A stretch of 64,000 nucleotides of DNA from Eonycteris spelaea (GCA_003508835.1 PUFA01000092.1:5952001-6016000); one strand, 5' to 3'; positions 22,432 to 35,079 are shown, counted from the first letter of the stretch. Made by a program: numbers and translations. Notes: generated by a model from the sequence alone, not told the origin.

Positions 22432-22620
22432 CTAACATTTTTTATTGAGGTGTAATTGAATTACAAAAAAACTACACATATTAAATGTATACAATTTGAC
22501 AGATTTGAAAAATGCATGTATGTGTCCATGAAACTGTCACCCTAATCATGGTAATAAACATTTCCATTACCTCCAGAAGTTTTCTCCTACCAACCTGGTA
22601 ATTTTAAACACTAAATATTC
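22432..22620 (-). repeat. L1 3' end fragment (L1MB/MC-like)
   Basis: 'ttttattgaggtgtaattgaattacaaaaaaactacacatattaaatgtatacaatttgacag' is the classic reverse-complement start of an older L1M 3' UTR. The fragment fades near 22620, so only about 190 bp remain. Confidence 0.8.
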
Positions 22621-23598
22621 AATTACGTTGGGGAATTTAGGTAAATAAAGGTACTTAAGAAGTTGTTGGCATTTTTATTGTTTCAAAGCATAAGACAAGT
22701 TCTTTATATTCCGTAGATTCCAGAAACCTCCTCAATTACAGGAAGTGGGTACAACTATAGTGTATGATCAACTTGATAAAATAACTTCATAAAATGAAAA
22801 TGTCCCCAAGAAAATATCTTTCGATATAGACTTGTTTAGCATCTGCCCAACATGGATAAGTAAAGCATTCACAAGCTGTTTTAAACAGCTGATCTGATAT
22901 AAGTATAATTTCAGTATAATTTCTTGCCTGATACCAAAAGTGAAATCCCTTTTCTCTCAAATTGAAGAATATTCAAATTTGTAAACTTTCTGTGAAAGAG
23001 TAGTCAATCTGTGGGAAATCAATGTTGTGAATTTAAATTCATCATATAATATAAATTAAAACATTAAAATATTAAACATAAAAACTAAGATGGCTAGTTA
23101 ACCTGTTGTCGCCATACATGAGGAGTTTTAACTAATTACAAAGGCAATGGTGCCGATTTCAGAAACAAGCCCTTACCTATCCATGTCGGTCTTTATTAAA
23201 CAGAAAGAACCTGTCAACTTGGAAGCAGGCAGATAAGAGACTTGAACATACACTATTGTCTGTCCCTCAGTTTAGAGAGGCATACTCTCCTTCAACCTAA
23301 GAAGTGAGCAAGGCTTCTCTATCAATGTTCACCCAAAATTTCTGAATTGCCCAAAATATGAATTCCCATCCCTCTCCACAGTCCCACACAGTAGGTCTAT
23401 AAATATACTGAGAAATTATAATGTGCATTCGAGATAGACTGAAACAGAAGGTTCCATCTCATGCCATCAGAGCCTCATTAGAGAACTGCTTTGGGGCTAG
23501 GCATTTTGTATATCACATTGTCCAATAGCTAGCGATCTGAGAAACTACAACTCCCAAGTAGACAGTGTGTAGATAAACAGTGTGTTGGGAGAAAACAA
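22620..23598. other. unassigned sequence
   Basis: No gene or repeat family recognised. There is one small near-palindrome at 22874-22890 (arms AGCTGTTT/AAACAGCT). Confidence 0.4.
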
Positions 23599-23723
23599 AA
23601 GAAGAAGAAGAAAGAAGAGAGAAGGGAGAGGAGGAGGAGGAAGAGGAGGAGGAGGAGGAGGAGGAGAGGAGGAGGAGGGTGAGGAGGAGGAGGAGGAGAA
23701 GAAGAAGAAAGAAGAAGAAGGAG
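23599..23723. repeat. (GAA/GGA)n polypurine tract
   Basis: About 125 bp of pure purine apart from one T, built of GAA, GGA and GAGG units, in plus orientation. It produces several overlapping false ORFs of Glu/Gly/Arg on the plus strand and Ser/Pro/Leu on the minus strand. Mirror-like purine tracts can form triplex (H-DNA). Confidence 0.95.
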
Positions 23724-24240
23724 TCTGTCGAAGCTCAAATGAATGCAATCTCATCCTCCTGAGTACTAAAAGGATAAACTTGGGAAACCAACTTATGATA
23801 AAAACCAGAAGAAATTTTTAGAAAACTGAGTGGAGTCCTCAGTAAGATGAAAGGAGATGTGGTTTATATAATAAAAGAACAGAAAGTGATAAGTCCTAAA
23901 TAGATAGATTTAAAAAACCAAATTTTAAGATAAGAATATAACAGTTTCAAGTAAGAAAATAATAAGCAATAAATAAAAAGTAGAAGCAGGAAAAAAAAAA
24001 ACCCAGAATTTTCACAGTTTAAATCTAGTAATTGATGAGAAGAATAAATTTTAGAAGCTATTTCATAATGCAAAGGAGATGAGTAAATATTAAAATATTG
24101 AGTCAATATGGAAGGGAAAAATGTATCTACCATAAGAGGTCTAGATGTTCATAAGGAAGATACAGGAGTAAGAAAGCAATAATCAAAAGTACAGTGAAAA
24201 ACAGTCTTCTCAAACTAAAACAAAACCATGTGTGAATATA
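23724..24240. other. unassigned AT-rich sequence
   Basis: A-rich sequence after the polypurine tract, with an A-run at 23991-24002. No family can be named and no gene is seen. Confidence 0.4.
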
Positions 24241-24259
24241 CATTCACTTACTATATACA

Positions 24260-25370
24260 TATACAAATAATTATCAGGGCCTTATTCTACAAAATACAAT
24301 GAAGGTAAATAAGACAAAAAAAAAAAAGGACATAAGCCATATCCTTGCCTTTGCGGGTAACTGGGGAGACAGACAAAATAATTAAATAAAAAAATATAAA
24401 ATTACAACCAGGACAAGAGAGTAGATGCTTTTATAAGACCATGAGATAGGGAATTTGACATAGTCAGGAGGTCAGAGTCAGTTTCCTGAGGAAGTAATGC
24501 TTCATATGAGGTAGAAATTCATCAGGGAACTGGAGAGCCCAGGCAGAAAGAATAGCATATGAAAAATTCTTTAGCAAAAGTGAGCATAGCATGACTAAGG
24601 AACTATGAGAAGGTTGGTGAGTCTGGGGTGAAGAGTCAAAAGGAACATATATGAGATGACAGTGAGGAGGTAGGTAGGGGCTAGACCATTCAGGGCACTG
24701 TAGGTCATACATTTCCATCATTTTTTACCATGTCCTTCAGTAAGAAATACTTTCTACATCATATGTAAATATAGAGAAGTCAATTTGCTAGATCATGAAA
24801 GCATTTAAAAAAAAATGAACAGAATACAAATAGGACACATTAGAGCATTTTTCTCATAGTAAGAGTAGGGAACAGTTTATGAAATGTCTTGTTTAGACTG
24901 TGGTATTATATATGTTTTATGTGTGTATATATAGATATTTAATATGTATGTTTCATGTACATAATGATTTTTAAATGGTCTTATGATTTAACAAATTGAT
25001 TTCAGAATTTCATAATTCATCAGTGGGTCCCTACCTGCAATTTGAAAAATTCTATGGTGAATCCATGTTGGAGATTTTGCCCTTTACTAAAAGCCATTGA
25101 AGTAATTTAAACAGGTTTATGAGGTGAACAAATTTTAATTTGGGGGGAAAAACAATTTCTCTAGCAACAGTGTGCAGGTTTGTAAAGAAGTGAGCCAGAG
25201 ACTCCTATAGTGAGATGCAAGACATAACAATGGATTGACCTTGAAGTGTAGCAAAGGAGAGTAAGAAAGATTCCAGATAATTAGGAGGTAAAAAAAATCA
25301 ACAAGATTTTGTGATGAGATAAGTATAAACACAATTGTCAAAGTAACTCTTAGGTTGAAAGAGACCTAAA
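24260..25370 (+). repeat. unnamed multi-copy interspersed repeat, copy A
   Basis: The order of phrases matches a high-copy mammalian repeat that I recognise but cannot name: 'gggccttattcta...', 'gggtaactggggagacagacaaaataattaaat', 'tttcctgaggaagtaatgcttcatatgaggtag', 'gagcccaggcagaaagaatagcatatg', 'gggctagaccattcagggcactgtaggtcat', 'agccattgaagtaatttaaacaggttta'. Related blocks lie at 41740-42210, 49320-49960 and 56790-57490. No coding capacity is visible. Confidence 0.55.
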
Positions 25371-25756
25371 GTATTGAAAAGAAACCCCAAAGTGATAAAA
25401 TATTGGACTTACAAGAATAAACAAAACCATCTAACAAGAAATTCTCCAGAAAACACATGCTACTAACAGAAAAATCAAAGTTGGGTTGGATTTAGACTAT
25501 TCTTTTGCAATGTGAAAGGCCAAGAGGTAATGAAAAAATAAACCACAGAGTTTTGAAGGAAAAAAGTTGGTGAGCACAAGATGTTATGGTAAGCCAACTT
25601 GTCAGTCAGGCGTGAAAATAGAAGGTTATGATAAAATACAAGCATATTGATAAAATGTATCATCCACAATCTTGGGGGAAAAAATTACTTGAAAGTACAC
25701 TTCTATTGAGAGATAAATCCAAATTTAAAAATCAAGAATAAGGATGTCATGGTAAG
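25371..25756. other. unassigned AT-rich sequence
   Basis: May be the tail of copy A of the unnamed repeat. No gene seen. Confidence 0.35.
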
Positions 25757-25832
25757 AAAAAAGAGAGAGAGAGAGGAGGGGAGAGGGGAGGGGAAGGAGG
25801 GGAGAGAAGAGAGGAGAAAGAGAAAGAAAAGA
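25757..25832. repeat. (GA)n/(GGGA)n polypurine tract
   Basis: Continuous purines with GA, GAGGGGA and GAAA units. Short and impure. Confidence 0.9.
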
Positions 25833-26470
25833 TGAGCAGATGCTGAAACTAACTAAAAATAGAATTAAATTTAAATAGTTATTTATAATAAGATAAAACA
25901 ATACAAAGAAAAAATCTTGAAAGGAAAGATATATAATATACAAAAATAATGAATTTACAAAAATTAGAGAATAAAACACAAATTTTATTAAAAGGGAAGA
26001 TGATTAAAAACATGCTAAATTCCTCCCCTAACACAGGGGGAAATAACTCGATTTTAATGATTGGAAAGAAAACTTGGGGGCATATTTTTGAATAAACATA
26101 AGTATACTCAAGTCCAATGTGAAACAATGTAAATCTTCAAAATCACTGAATTTTAAAACTTAACAATAATATCAAAAGTAGTTCAAGATAATAAAACCCA
26201 GAAAGAGAATATACACATTTGGAAAAGCAAATGAGAACAAAACAAAAACAAATGAAAACAAAACTGTTAACACAAGACTAAACCATCAAACATATTACCT
26301 ATAAAAATAAGAGAGTTGAAGCCCCATGTTAAAGCAAATATTCTTAGATTGTTTTAAATTCAGTGAGATCTTTCAAGTATCCAAGTTTAAAGGATCAAAT
26401 AATTCCCAGCTTACACATATTACTTTATTGTATTAAAAAAAATGAAAATGCTTTCAATAAATTTTCTGAA
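25833..26470. other. unassigned AT-rich sequence
   Basis: A-rich throughout. It may be the eroded 5' part of the L1 that follows, but I cannot align specific blocks. Confidence 0.35.
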
Positions 26471-28680
26471 GCCAACATCATAATTCTTGTGACACAGTTT
26501 AATATATAAATATTTTTTAATGTGTGAAGACACATTACTTGAGAAACACTGATTTAGAAAATAATGAGAATGAAAATAAAAATAGAAACTATGGGTATAG
26601 GACCAAATTTATTTATGAAGACTATCTTTCAGATTTTATTTCAACTCCAAAAGTCAAAAGAAAAATAAGACAGAACTTAAGGAAAGTTGGAAGAAAAAAA
26701 ATTATTTTATTATTATTTTTTTAAGTTTATTGGGGTAACATTGGTTAATACAATTACATAATTTTCAGGTGTACATTATCATTTGACATCTATATATTCT
26801 ATTGTGTGATTACCACCCAGAGTCCAGTTTCCTTCAGCTACCATATATTCGGTCCCCTTTCCCCACTTCACTCTCCCCCTACCCTCCTATATTTGACCCC
26901 CTTTACCCTGTCTACCTCTTCCCTCCTCCCCACCCTCCATCTCTCTGGTAACCGCTTGTCCATTGTCCATGTCCCTGAGTCTGTAAGAAAATTTAAAATG
27001 ACCAAAATAATTGAATAAATTTGAAAATAATAGAAAGTGATTTTAAAATTTCAAAAGTTATTTTTTTGTAAAAATGGTACCCTTTGATAAATTTAGCAGA
27101 AGAGAAAAAACACAAACATAATTAGTAATGAGAAAGCATATGTAATAAAGAATCATGGGAACATTTAGAATATGATAGAATACCTTATACAAATATTCTA
27201 TATAAATGTTTATAGAAATATTTTTTAAATATAAAAGTTCTTAACATTTTATGTAAGGGAAAGTTTATAATACAATATAAATGATCAAGAAGACTCAATA
27301 GAAATAAAACATCTTAATAGATTCATAGCTATGGGCATTATTTTTTAAATTTGAAGAATTATCTTAAAGAAGGCTCTAGAATCCTATGGTTGTATAAGTG
27401 AGATCTTTCAACTGTTAAGGAACAGATATTTCCCATGCTCTATAAAGCATATTGGAGTATTTAAAAATGTGAAGTGCTAAAAAATATGTGGAGTGTTATT
27501 TTTAAAACATTTCATGAAACAGATACATTTCCAATATCAAAATTTCAACAAAATATAAGAGAAAAATGCAGAGAAAGCTACACACAATTTTGGTTAAAAA
27601 TACTGGATGGGCTACTAATACTGGATAGGGAATGCAGTTAACATTAATATATTGGCTAGGTGGAAACCCAGAGGAAAGAAGGAACAATTAGGAGAATCAT
27701 TTTATAAACTATAACCAATGTAGTGTATACTTGAAACTAATTAAAATAAATAAATTTATTTTTAAAAATATGGGAGGAATTAGGAATTCTAGCTAAGTGT
27801 TAACAGAACTTTAACAAATAAAATCTAAGGTCAGTGGGAAAAGGGTAATTTGTTAACAAATAGTGTTGAGACTCAGGCTCATTTTGAAACAAAATAAATT
27901 AGATGTCAGCATGTAGCAAGTGAAGCATTGCAAACGGATAAAGCATAAAGCGTAAGAGACTATAAAGGAACTAGAAGATAATTTAGAAACACATTTACAG
28001 AATTTTGGAGTGGTAAGGCATTTATAAGTATATTAGCAAAAAAGAAAAAAAGGGAACTGTTGTCCAGTCATATTTTTCCTCTTCATTAAAGTTATATCAT
28101 TCTGATTGAGACTATTACTATTAAAAAATAGTAATTTGCCTAAGCCTAAGATTTAAAAAACACAATCACCATCCTAATTAAAATTCAGCTTTCCAAAGCT
28201 GAATAAATAACTAAATTTGAGAAGAAAGACATCATAGGCAAAAAAAAAAAAAAAAAAATAAAAATCATAATAGAACAGATCAACCAAATAAAAATTAAAA
28301 CTTCCAGCATCGAAAGATTTAAAGGCAAATCATGTACTATGAAAATATTTGCAACAAATATTACAAAGTGATAATATCTTTTACAAAATGAAACCTATAA
28401 ATTTCCCAACAACCAAGAAACAGTTGAATGACTTGTAGGATTTATTCACATAAAGAATTATTAGCTATTAAAATACTTTTTATGGGGAAATGGTCATGAT
28501 TTACTATTAAACAGAATACTAACAAAAACTATATACCTGTATAAGCAGATGTAAATCTAAATCTACCTTAATTCTAAAAGTTTATATACACTATATGTAA
28601 ACATTTATACATGCTTACCCCTGTGTATTAAACATAAATTTATATTCATATTTTTAAATGAAAAACTATCAAAAAGTTGG
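26470..28680 (+). repeat. eroded L1/HAL1-like LINE, interrupted by a younger L1 3' end
   Basis: Around 27820-28060 the order of L1 ORF2 C-terminal blocks is visible: a 'aggtcagtgggaaaa' start, 'ataaagcataaagcgtaagagactataaaggaactagaagataatttag' and 'ttttggagtggtaaggcatttataag'. The rest is A-rich and only loosely alignable. An A-run lies at 28241-28258. No frame is open. The minus-strand L1 3' end at 26710-26983 sits within it. Confidence 0.5.
26710..26983 (-). mobile_element. short L1 3' end (bat-type), third copy
   Basis: A T-rich start followed by 'gtttattggggtaacattggttaatac', 'ttttcaggtgtacattatc' and 'ttaccacccagagtccagtttcc'. It then follows the same 3' UTR as 10204-10681 ('tttgaccccctttaccctgtctacc') and stops at 'gtccctgagtctgt'. 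Flanking A-rich words near 26690 and 26984 ('aagaaaa...tt') may be the TSD. This third copy keeps more of the 3' terminal sequence than the other two, and its phrases gave me the bat assignment. Confidence 0.85.
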
Positions 28681-28689
28681 TAAGTTAGA

Positions 28690-29870
28690 GATAGCAGAAA
28701 GCCATTAAATTCATGAAGTCTTCATTTCTGTCATTAGCTTGTAATTAACTTATTATTGTCGGCTTTCATGTCTTTAATACTGGATGCCACCAGGAAACTA
28801 ACTCCTTCTTAAAAAGTTCCCCCCAAAACGTATGTACAATAAAATCATTTTCTCTACAATGAACACATCCACATTCCATCAACAAGTATTGGTAAGCACC
28901 CACCATGTTTCAGGAGTTTTGGGGCAGTGGGTAGAAGAGCATCATCTACTAAATCTGTTCTGTTCTGCCACTGAGCATAACCTTTGTTAGATTTTGCTCT
29001 GCCATGCCTTACTGTACCATGATGTACCATGATGTCATCTGTACCGTGTCATCTGTACCATGATGACAACTAAATTTGGAATCTAATAGGAATCAGATTT
29101 CAGATAATTCCCTAACACAGTCTGCCAACCTTGCAATAAGAGTAGTTAAAAGAGTTAGCAAAGTAGAATACTGCTTTCATTTCATTAGTAGGATAATATT
29201 AATTTTTACTAGATTCCTTGGACAAAGTACGAAAACTACATTGGACATTTTTTTTTTCATTTTAAAGATTGCACACCTAAACTTTTAAAATTTTATTGTT
29301 TTCTTTTCTCTCTACTCTACCATATCTTAACATAATCTGGTTCCATTGGTGCTGCTTTACTGAACCTGCATTCACAAGAACCGTACATGAGCCCCTTGCA
29401 ACCCTCGTAGGCCCTTGCTTGGGTCCTCTTTGTCTTTGTATTTCCTGTGTGTTTCCTCTTGAAGTAATTCTATCAACCACTGGGATGAAGCAGAATTATC
29501 TGACACTTTTCTTATTCTGTTTGTCTCTTTGGTGTCTGCTCATTAATTCTTTACCCCCAAACATTGGCTTTTCATAAGATTGGACACTGCTTCTCCTTTC
29601 AACTATTAGTACTTGCTTCTCTGGAAAACTAATCGATTCATGTTATACTTGAACAAAAAGTATCATTTCTACAAGGATGACTCCCAAATATTTAGCTATC
29701 ATTGACTCTCTCTGAAGATGCAGGCCCATATCTTCAAAGGCCCAAAGTGGATGATTCATGTGAATGCTCTATAATTGCTTCAGACTCAAGACTTAAAATA
29801 AAATCCCCCATCAGAGGCGTCTCCAGCACCCAACCTGATATCTTTGAGTCATCAGTGCAACCTGCTATTC
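28690..29870. other. unassigned sequence
   Basis: No nameable repeat. A short local repeat of 'tgtaccatgatg' type words lies at 29013-29070. The ORFs at 29076-29288 and 29296-29577 lack any recognisable domain. Confidence 0.4.
29013..29070. repeat. short irregular tandem repeat
   Basis: Four imperfect units beginning TGTACC(A/G)TG, with TGATGTCATC and TGTCATC spacers. The unit length varies (10-17 bp), which suggests slippage and small unequal exchanges rather than a regulated array. Confidence 0.7.
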
Positions 29871-29874
29871 AAAC

Positions 29875-30115
29875 CTGAGATTTAGCTCTAATTTTCCTTG
29901 GATCAGTTAGCTTGCGTATTTGAGTGTTATTAGTCTTGATTTCCTCATCTCTAAAATGGGGTTAAAGTGAAGTTCAAAAGAGAAGGTGAGATCATGGATG
30001 TGATAGTTATGTATAAACTTAGACTGTTATGTGCATATTAGGTATAATATTTTTTCCTCATTCTGCCCAGAATATGGCATATAATAGAAACTCAATAAAT
30101 ATTTTCTGACTGAAA
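29875..30115 (+). repeat. MIR SINE
   Basis: 'gatttagctctaattttccttggatca', 'tgatttcctcatctctaaaatggggttaaa' and 'atggcatataatagaaactcaataaatat' are in MIR plus order. Diverged but complete in its core. Confidence 0.7.
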
Positions 30116-31337
30116 GAATAAATGAACAAATAGTTGAATTAATGCCATCTTTTGAATGCCTATAGCATTTACTGAATGCTGTATGGTGCATTGGGCTCAT
30201 ATTACATATCACCCAGTCTTTTATGTTTTATATATCTTCACTATTTGAGTCCTGACGTCTTAAACAGACATTCAGATCCTTAGGAGTTAGTTGCCTTTGA
30301 TTGTGCATCCTGTTTATAACCCTCAAACATGTATCAGTTATTTTTTCCCGTTAAAGGAAAATGATGTACACTATTTTGCAAGCCCATATTTTGAAGCTAT
30401 ATTTATTTGTTTGTTTGTTTATTTATATTTTTAAAATCATGACTCATATCTAGTTGGTTCAGAAACTAACACAAACAGTGATTTTAATGGCATGATGAAA
30501 GGATTTCATTAGGATGCCTCACTTTTTCAATTTGCTTTAATTTAGTCATAAAATTCCTTCCCTGTTGAATCTCAACCACCACAGGCATCTTCATTCTGAT
30601 ATATATTTAATCAAGCTGCTACTGGCTATGTTAAACTAAGCTATGCTGTGGAGTTGCATCTACAGATTGTACCAAAAATCAGAGCACTTTTAAAAAATTT
30701 TTTTTTCATGATGACATTTCTACAATCAAGCAAACGATTTTGCTGTCTTTCCTCCTCCTTTCTTTGAAAATTTACTCCCAGAGGGAAAACAAAGCAAAGA
30801 AATAGTACCCATGCACTAGTCGGCCAGGCGATTATGACAAACGGGGAATATGTATGTGTCAAACACACAGCCTTTGGATTATCTGATCTGTGTGAAAAGA
30901 ATTTTTCAGTTGGATTTGAGTGGGTGAAATTTCTGTATCACCCACAAAAGTATTTTTATTACTAATTTCCCAGCAGACTTTTACTCATAGCCCTTTATTA
31001 CTCTGAATGGTGGCCATTAAGTGTACTAATGTTTAACAAAATAGAAATGAATGAATGATGGACACTTCCCTGTCATGTCCGAGCCCAGCAGGGTTTTACA
31101 TCTCATAAGTTACAGGTAACTTCTATGGGCCAAACACATTGAATACAGATGTCATAGGCAAGAGGCTCAGTATATTTATTAGTCTGAATGACTCTTCAAT
31201 TTCCCGAATAAACTCCTCCAGGGATGTGGCTTAGACAATTTGTATTCCCTCATAACTTCTTTTAAAATCATCCAATATAGAAATTTCAATAGAATGCTCA
31301 AGGGGATGACTATGAAAAGTATGGATTCCTAAGTTAG
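30116..31337. other. unassigned sequence
   Basis: Contains a short (TTTG/TTTA)n run at about 30403-30428. No gene and no nameable repeat recognised. Confidence 0.4.
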
Positions 31338-31342
31338 AGCCC

Positions 31343-31733
31343 TATATTAGTTTTCTAGGGCAGCTGTAGCAAAGTACCACAAACTGACTTAAGCAACAAA
31401 AGTTTATTGTCTCAGAGTTATGGAGGCCAAAAATCCAAGATCCAGGTGTCGGCAGGGCTATGCTTCTTCTGAAAGCACTGGCTTTCAAGCCTCTCTCCTA
31501 GCTCCTGGTATTACCCTGGCTTGTGACAGCACAACTCTGATCATCACATGGTGTTCTCCCTATTTGCAGTGTGTCCCTGTGTCCAATTTCTCCCTTTTAT
31601 AAGGATGCTAACGATCTTAACTTGGCCATGGGCAAGGACCCTATTTCCAAATAAGGTCACATTCACAGGTCCTGGGAGTTAGGACTTCAACATCTTTCAG
31701 GCAGGGGTGAGGGGGTCACAATTCAACTATAAT
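31343..31733 (-). mobile_element. ERVL-MaLR solo LTR with a perfect 5-bp TSD
   Basis: A reverse-oriented LTR: 'ttagttttctagggcagctgtagcaaagtaccac', 'ttattgtctcagagttatggaggccaaaaatcc', 'aggtgtcggcagggc' and 'ccaaataaggtcacattcacaggtcctgg...aggacttcaacat'. AGCCC at 31338-31342 repeats at 31734-31738. No viral genes adjoin; it is a solo LTR left by recombination. Confidence 0.85.
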
Positions 31734-31739
31734 AGCCCA

Positions 31740-33050
31740 TGCAGTCACTGCAGTAGCTGCCATGCATGGGACAGAGCAACAAAGTCAGCTGAGCAACACA
31801 GACAACCAGGCATTATTAGTTATAACTGAAGGTTACTGGACATTTTAGAAATTAAAATAAATAAACAAAAAATATAGCCTCTACCTGACAAAACTGCCAC
31901 ACATTACTTTTTAGAAGAAAGGGACAGGATATACACCAGAGTAATACAGGATAACATTTTGAAAAATGGGCTTTTGAGATTTCATAAGAAGAGGCTTAAC
32001 ACAAAAAGACTGCTTTGGACATTGTCAAGTAGAATCAACTTTTAATGAGAAAAGGATTTTTTTCTATAAAAAAGTTTCCAAAGAGTAATGTTTTCCCAAA
32101 AGTTTGTTTTCAAATGAAAGTATTCAGATGAGGACAACTTAGTTGTAAATTTTTCTAAGAGAATTATAAAAATTGTTAAGCTTCTATTGATTTTACTTAT
32201 AAAATCCAGGAAAATATCCTATGATGCCAAAAAATCAAAGATTAGCAATTTATGGAATAGTATGGATTTGGTTGGGGCTCTGACAGGAGATAACTTTTCT
32301 TCAACACAGCCCTCCAAATTATCTCATTTGGATTCCATTCGACCATAAGTGATCCACTCAGGCAGATACCATAGCTTTTTCCATTCACTTACAGTCCATA
32401 TTTTGGTTAATAAAATCATTCCAACCTCATGTCCTCTCATTTGTTAGCTTCCTCTGGCAATTCTTGGATGGGAAAGGGGAGAGACAGGAGAAGTCTGAGA
32501 TGACTGATGCTATTGTTCCTGGCAGATGTCCAGATGTGAACTTCCCTCTCATGAGATCTTTCAGTGGGTCCTTCAGAGATGCCCTACCTTCTAGGGACTT
32601 TAGATGCCATACTCTCCCAAGTCATAGGCTGCACTCTTGGGCTGGTGTATTTGCCTCTCCCTCATTCCTGCTCTTAATAGTGTAAACTCTTTTAGTTGAG
32701 GTTGCCTCCAGCAACCTGGCACCTGGCAGTGCTCTAGAAAAGCACCCTTTCAAGAGTTTTCTAGCCCAGCCAACTTTCATGAGATCTCTCTAGCTCATGG
32801 GAACATTAAGCATCTGGAGTGTCATATCATCTCCAAGGCAGCCCTTTGTCCTTGCTTTGCCATTAGAGGCAGTTCTAGCCAGCCCCTGGACAGTAGGCTA
32901 CTACAGACCAGTGACAGGCACCAGACATTCCAAATTCTGGGGCACAAGATTAGGTCATCCCAAAAGATTTCAAGACCATTCTCTTCTGACTGTTCATAAA
33001 CCCAGAAAGGGGCTCACCTATACCTGACTTTATCCAGGTGGTGAACTGTT
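31740..33050. other. unassigned sequence, GC-richer between 32290 and 33030
   Basis: No repeat family recognised. The 32464-32685 and 32797-33027 plus-strand ORFs lie in this higher-GC part, but neither shows a domain, a start context or splice sites I would trust. It could be unique intronic or intergenic DNA, or an LTR family I do not know. Confidence 0.4.
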
Positions 33051-33090
33051 GTCTTTGTTTGTTTGTTTGTTTATTTGTTTGTTTTGTAGC
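33050..33090. repeat. (TTTG)n run
   Basis: Repeated GTTT units with one ATTT interruption, about 35 bp. Confidence 0.9.
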
Positions 33091-33608
33091 ATAGTGCTCC
33101 TGAAGTGTTCATTCTTTGGGCCTAAGTGGGAGTGATAAGCTCAGACCTTGCTACCCAGCCTATACCTTTCTTCCAAGAAATCCTACCCTCATCTATCACT
33201 TCCATCTCACACCTCCTCTTATAATTAAACTGGAAGAAATAATAGGTCACAGAACCACTCTCACCATCTCTTAGTAAGTTCTGCATGAATAGTCTACCAT
33301 CATCCTCTAGAATGTTTAGATGTTTGGCACCATTTTCTTTTGCTTAGAGCCTTCACCAGATCTATAAACTATGGGGGATCCCCATTTAACATCCTTCTAC
33401 AGTGATTTTCAGAAACAACTATATTTGGGGTAATAAAAAATATTCCTTTACCAATTAATTTTTGATTTGTCAATACTTGTATCCATAGCATAGGTCTAAA
33501 ATAGAAGCTCTCTTCATTATATTAGAAGGAGAAGCTTCTGTCTATTCTTTAGGAATGAAGTCTGTTCATACTTCGAGGATTTGTTATGAGACTTCTGCAT
33601 TTGGGGCT

Positions 33609-34004
33609 TATTATGGGATGAATGTTTGTGTCCCCTGAAATTCATATGTTGAATCCTTAACCCACAGAGTGGCTGTATTTGAAGATGAGGCCTCTAAGGA
33701 AGTAAGTGAGGTTAAATGAGGGCATAAGTATGAAGTCCTGATCTGGTAAGATCAGTGTCCTTATAAAAAGATCACCAGAGAGTATACTGTCTCTCTCTCC
33801 CTCCCTGTGTACACATAAAAAGAGGCCATGTGAGCACTCAGTGACATGGTGATTGCCTAAAAGCCAAGAGAAGAGGGCTCAGAATGAAACCTACCTTTCA
33901 GACACCTTGATCTTAGATTTTCCAGCTTCCAGAACTGTGAGAAATAAATTTCTGCTATTTAAGTCTGTGGTATTTTGTTATGGTAGTCTTAGAAGAATAA
34001 TACA
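33609..34004 (+). mobile_element. MLT1A-like solo LTR
   Basis: 'atgggatgaatgtttgtgtcccctgaaattcatatgttgaatcc' at the left, 'agtgtccttataaaaagatcaccagagag' in the middle and 'ttctgctatttaagtctgtggtattttgttatggtagtcttagaagaataataca' at the right match MLT1A in order. Flanks GGGCT (33604-33608) and GGGCA (34005-34009) make a 5-bp TSD with one mismatch. Confidence 0.88.
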
Positions 34005-35075
34005 GGGCAATTCACATCTCCACTTGCCCATTTATATTTTCTCTCAACAATCATGTTTTCTGGATCACTAGATTAAGAAGACTCTATCACTACACTAGGT
34101 CCAATCCTAAATGTTTATCCTACAAATACAATTTTTGATGACATAGCCTAAGAAAAACCATACATGTTATAGCAAGAGGATCAAACATCAAAGAGTCATT
34201 TCAGCAAGTCATCTGCTGTTTAATCTAATTTTGCTAGCAGCATATGAGAAAGTAGACTTAATTTGTGAACAGAGAAATAGAGGCACTAGGAAAGGTAGAG
34301 TCAGATCTCTATTAGGCACTGTACCTAACCTTTGTGTAAATTGAAAAAGGCAACCCATCCTTAAGTTAAAACACACACACACACACACACACACACATTA
34401 TTATTGCACAAGACCCATGGCACAGGGTCTAGAGAAAATAGGAATGTAGGCAGCTGCCTCTGTCAGCATCATTAGGTGACCCCAGCTAAGTGGGTAACGA
34501 GTGGTTATCATGTCATTATTTTCCTTCATCAAAATCAGTCTGACTTATGCTTCATCACACTGGATGATGATTCTAAAAGACTGTCAAAAGAGAATCTTCT
34601 CTACTGCTCATTGAGAACATTATTCGTCCTTTCTAGTTACTCAATGCCAAATCAATTCTGGTTCAAGACCAAAGCTAATATTAGAAGAAAAAAGTTTTCA
34701 AGTGTTTGTTTATTTTAAAAGAACAAAATCTACCCTAGGAATAGTGGAAAGTATAATCCTTCTTCCCACAGGGGTGTGGTAGGGGGTGTTATGTGAGGCC
34801 AGGCCTGAGAAAAAAGACAAGGAAAGGTTTTTTTTCTCATTTTCAGACTAGCCATCTGTGACATAAAAATAAAAGTAATAATAAAAAAAGTCTTGGGGAA
34901 TCTTTGGCTTCTCTTCTGCCAGTATCTTTGAGAGTTCACTTTCTGTTCAGAATGTAAAAGGGACATAATTATTTCCATGTCTGACTAATATGCACTTGTT
35001 TGTGAAGGGCCATAATCCCATAACCCATGTGGATCATGGTCTTGGTGTGTATTGAAAGTAAAAAATGAGGGTTGT
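34005..35075. other. unassigned sequence with a CA microsatellite
   Basis: A perfect CA run at 34371-34397. Otherwise no recognised repeat or gene. Confidence 0.45.
34371..34397. repeat. (AC)n microsatellite
   Basis: About 13 perfect AC units. Confidence 0.95.
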
Positions 35076-35079
35076 TTTC

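Noticed and set aside
22874..22890. Near-perfect palindrome AGCTGTTTTAAACAGCT
   Set aside because: An 8-bp stem in AT-rich DNA is expected by chance in 64 kb.
23529..23821. Glu/Gly/Arg-rich and Ser/Pro/Leu-rich ORFs over the triplet tract
   Set aside because: Pure translation of the GGA/GAA microsatellite in several frames.
24464..24721. 85-aa minus ORF
   Set aside because: It is the reverse of the unnamed repeat copy A; no domain.
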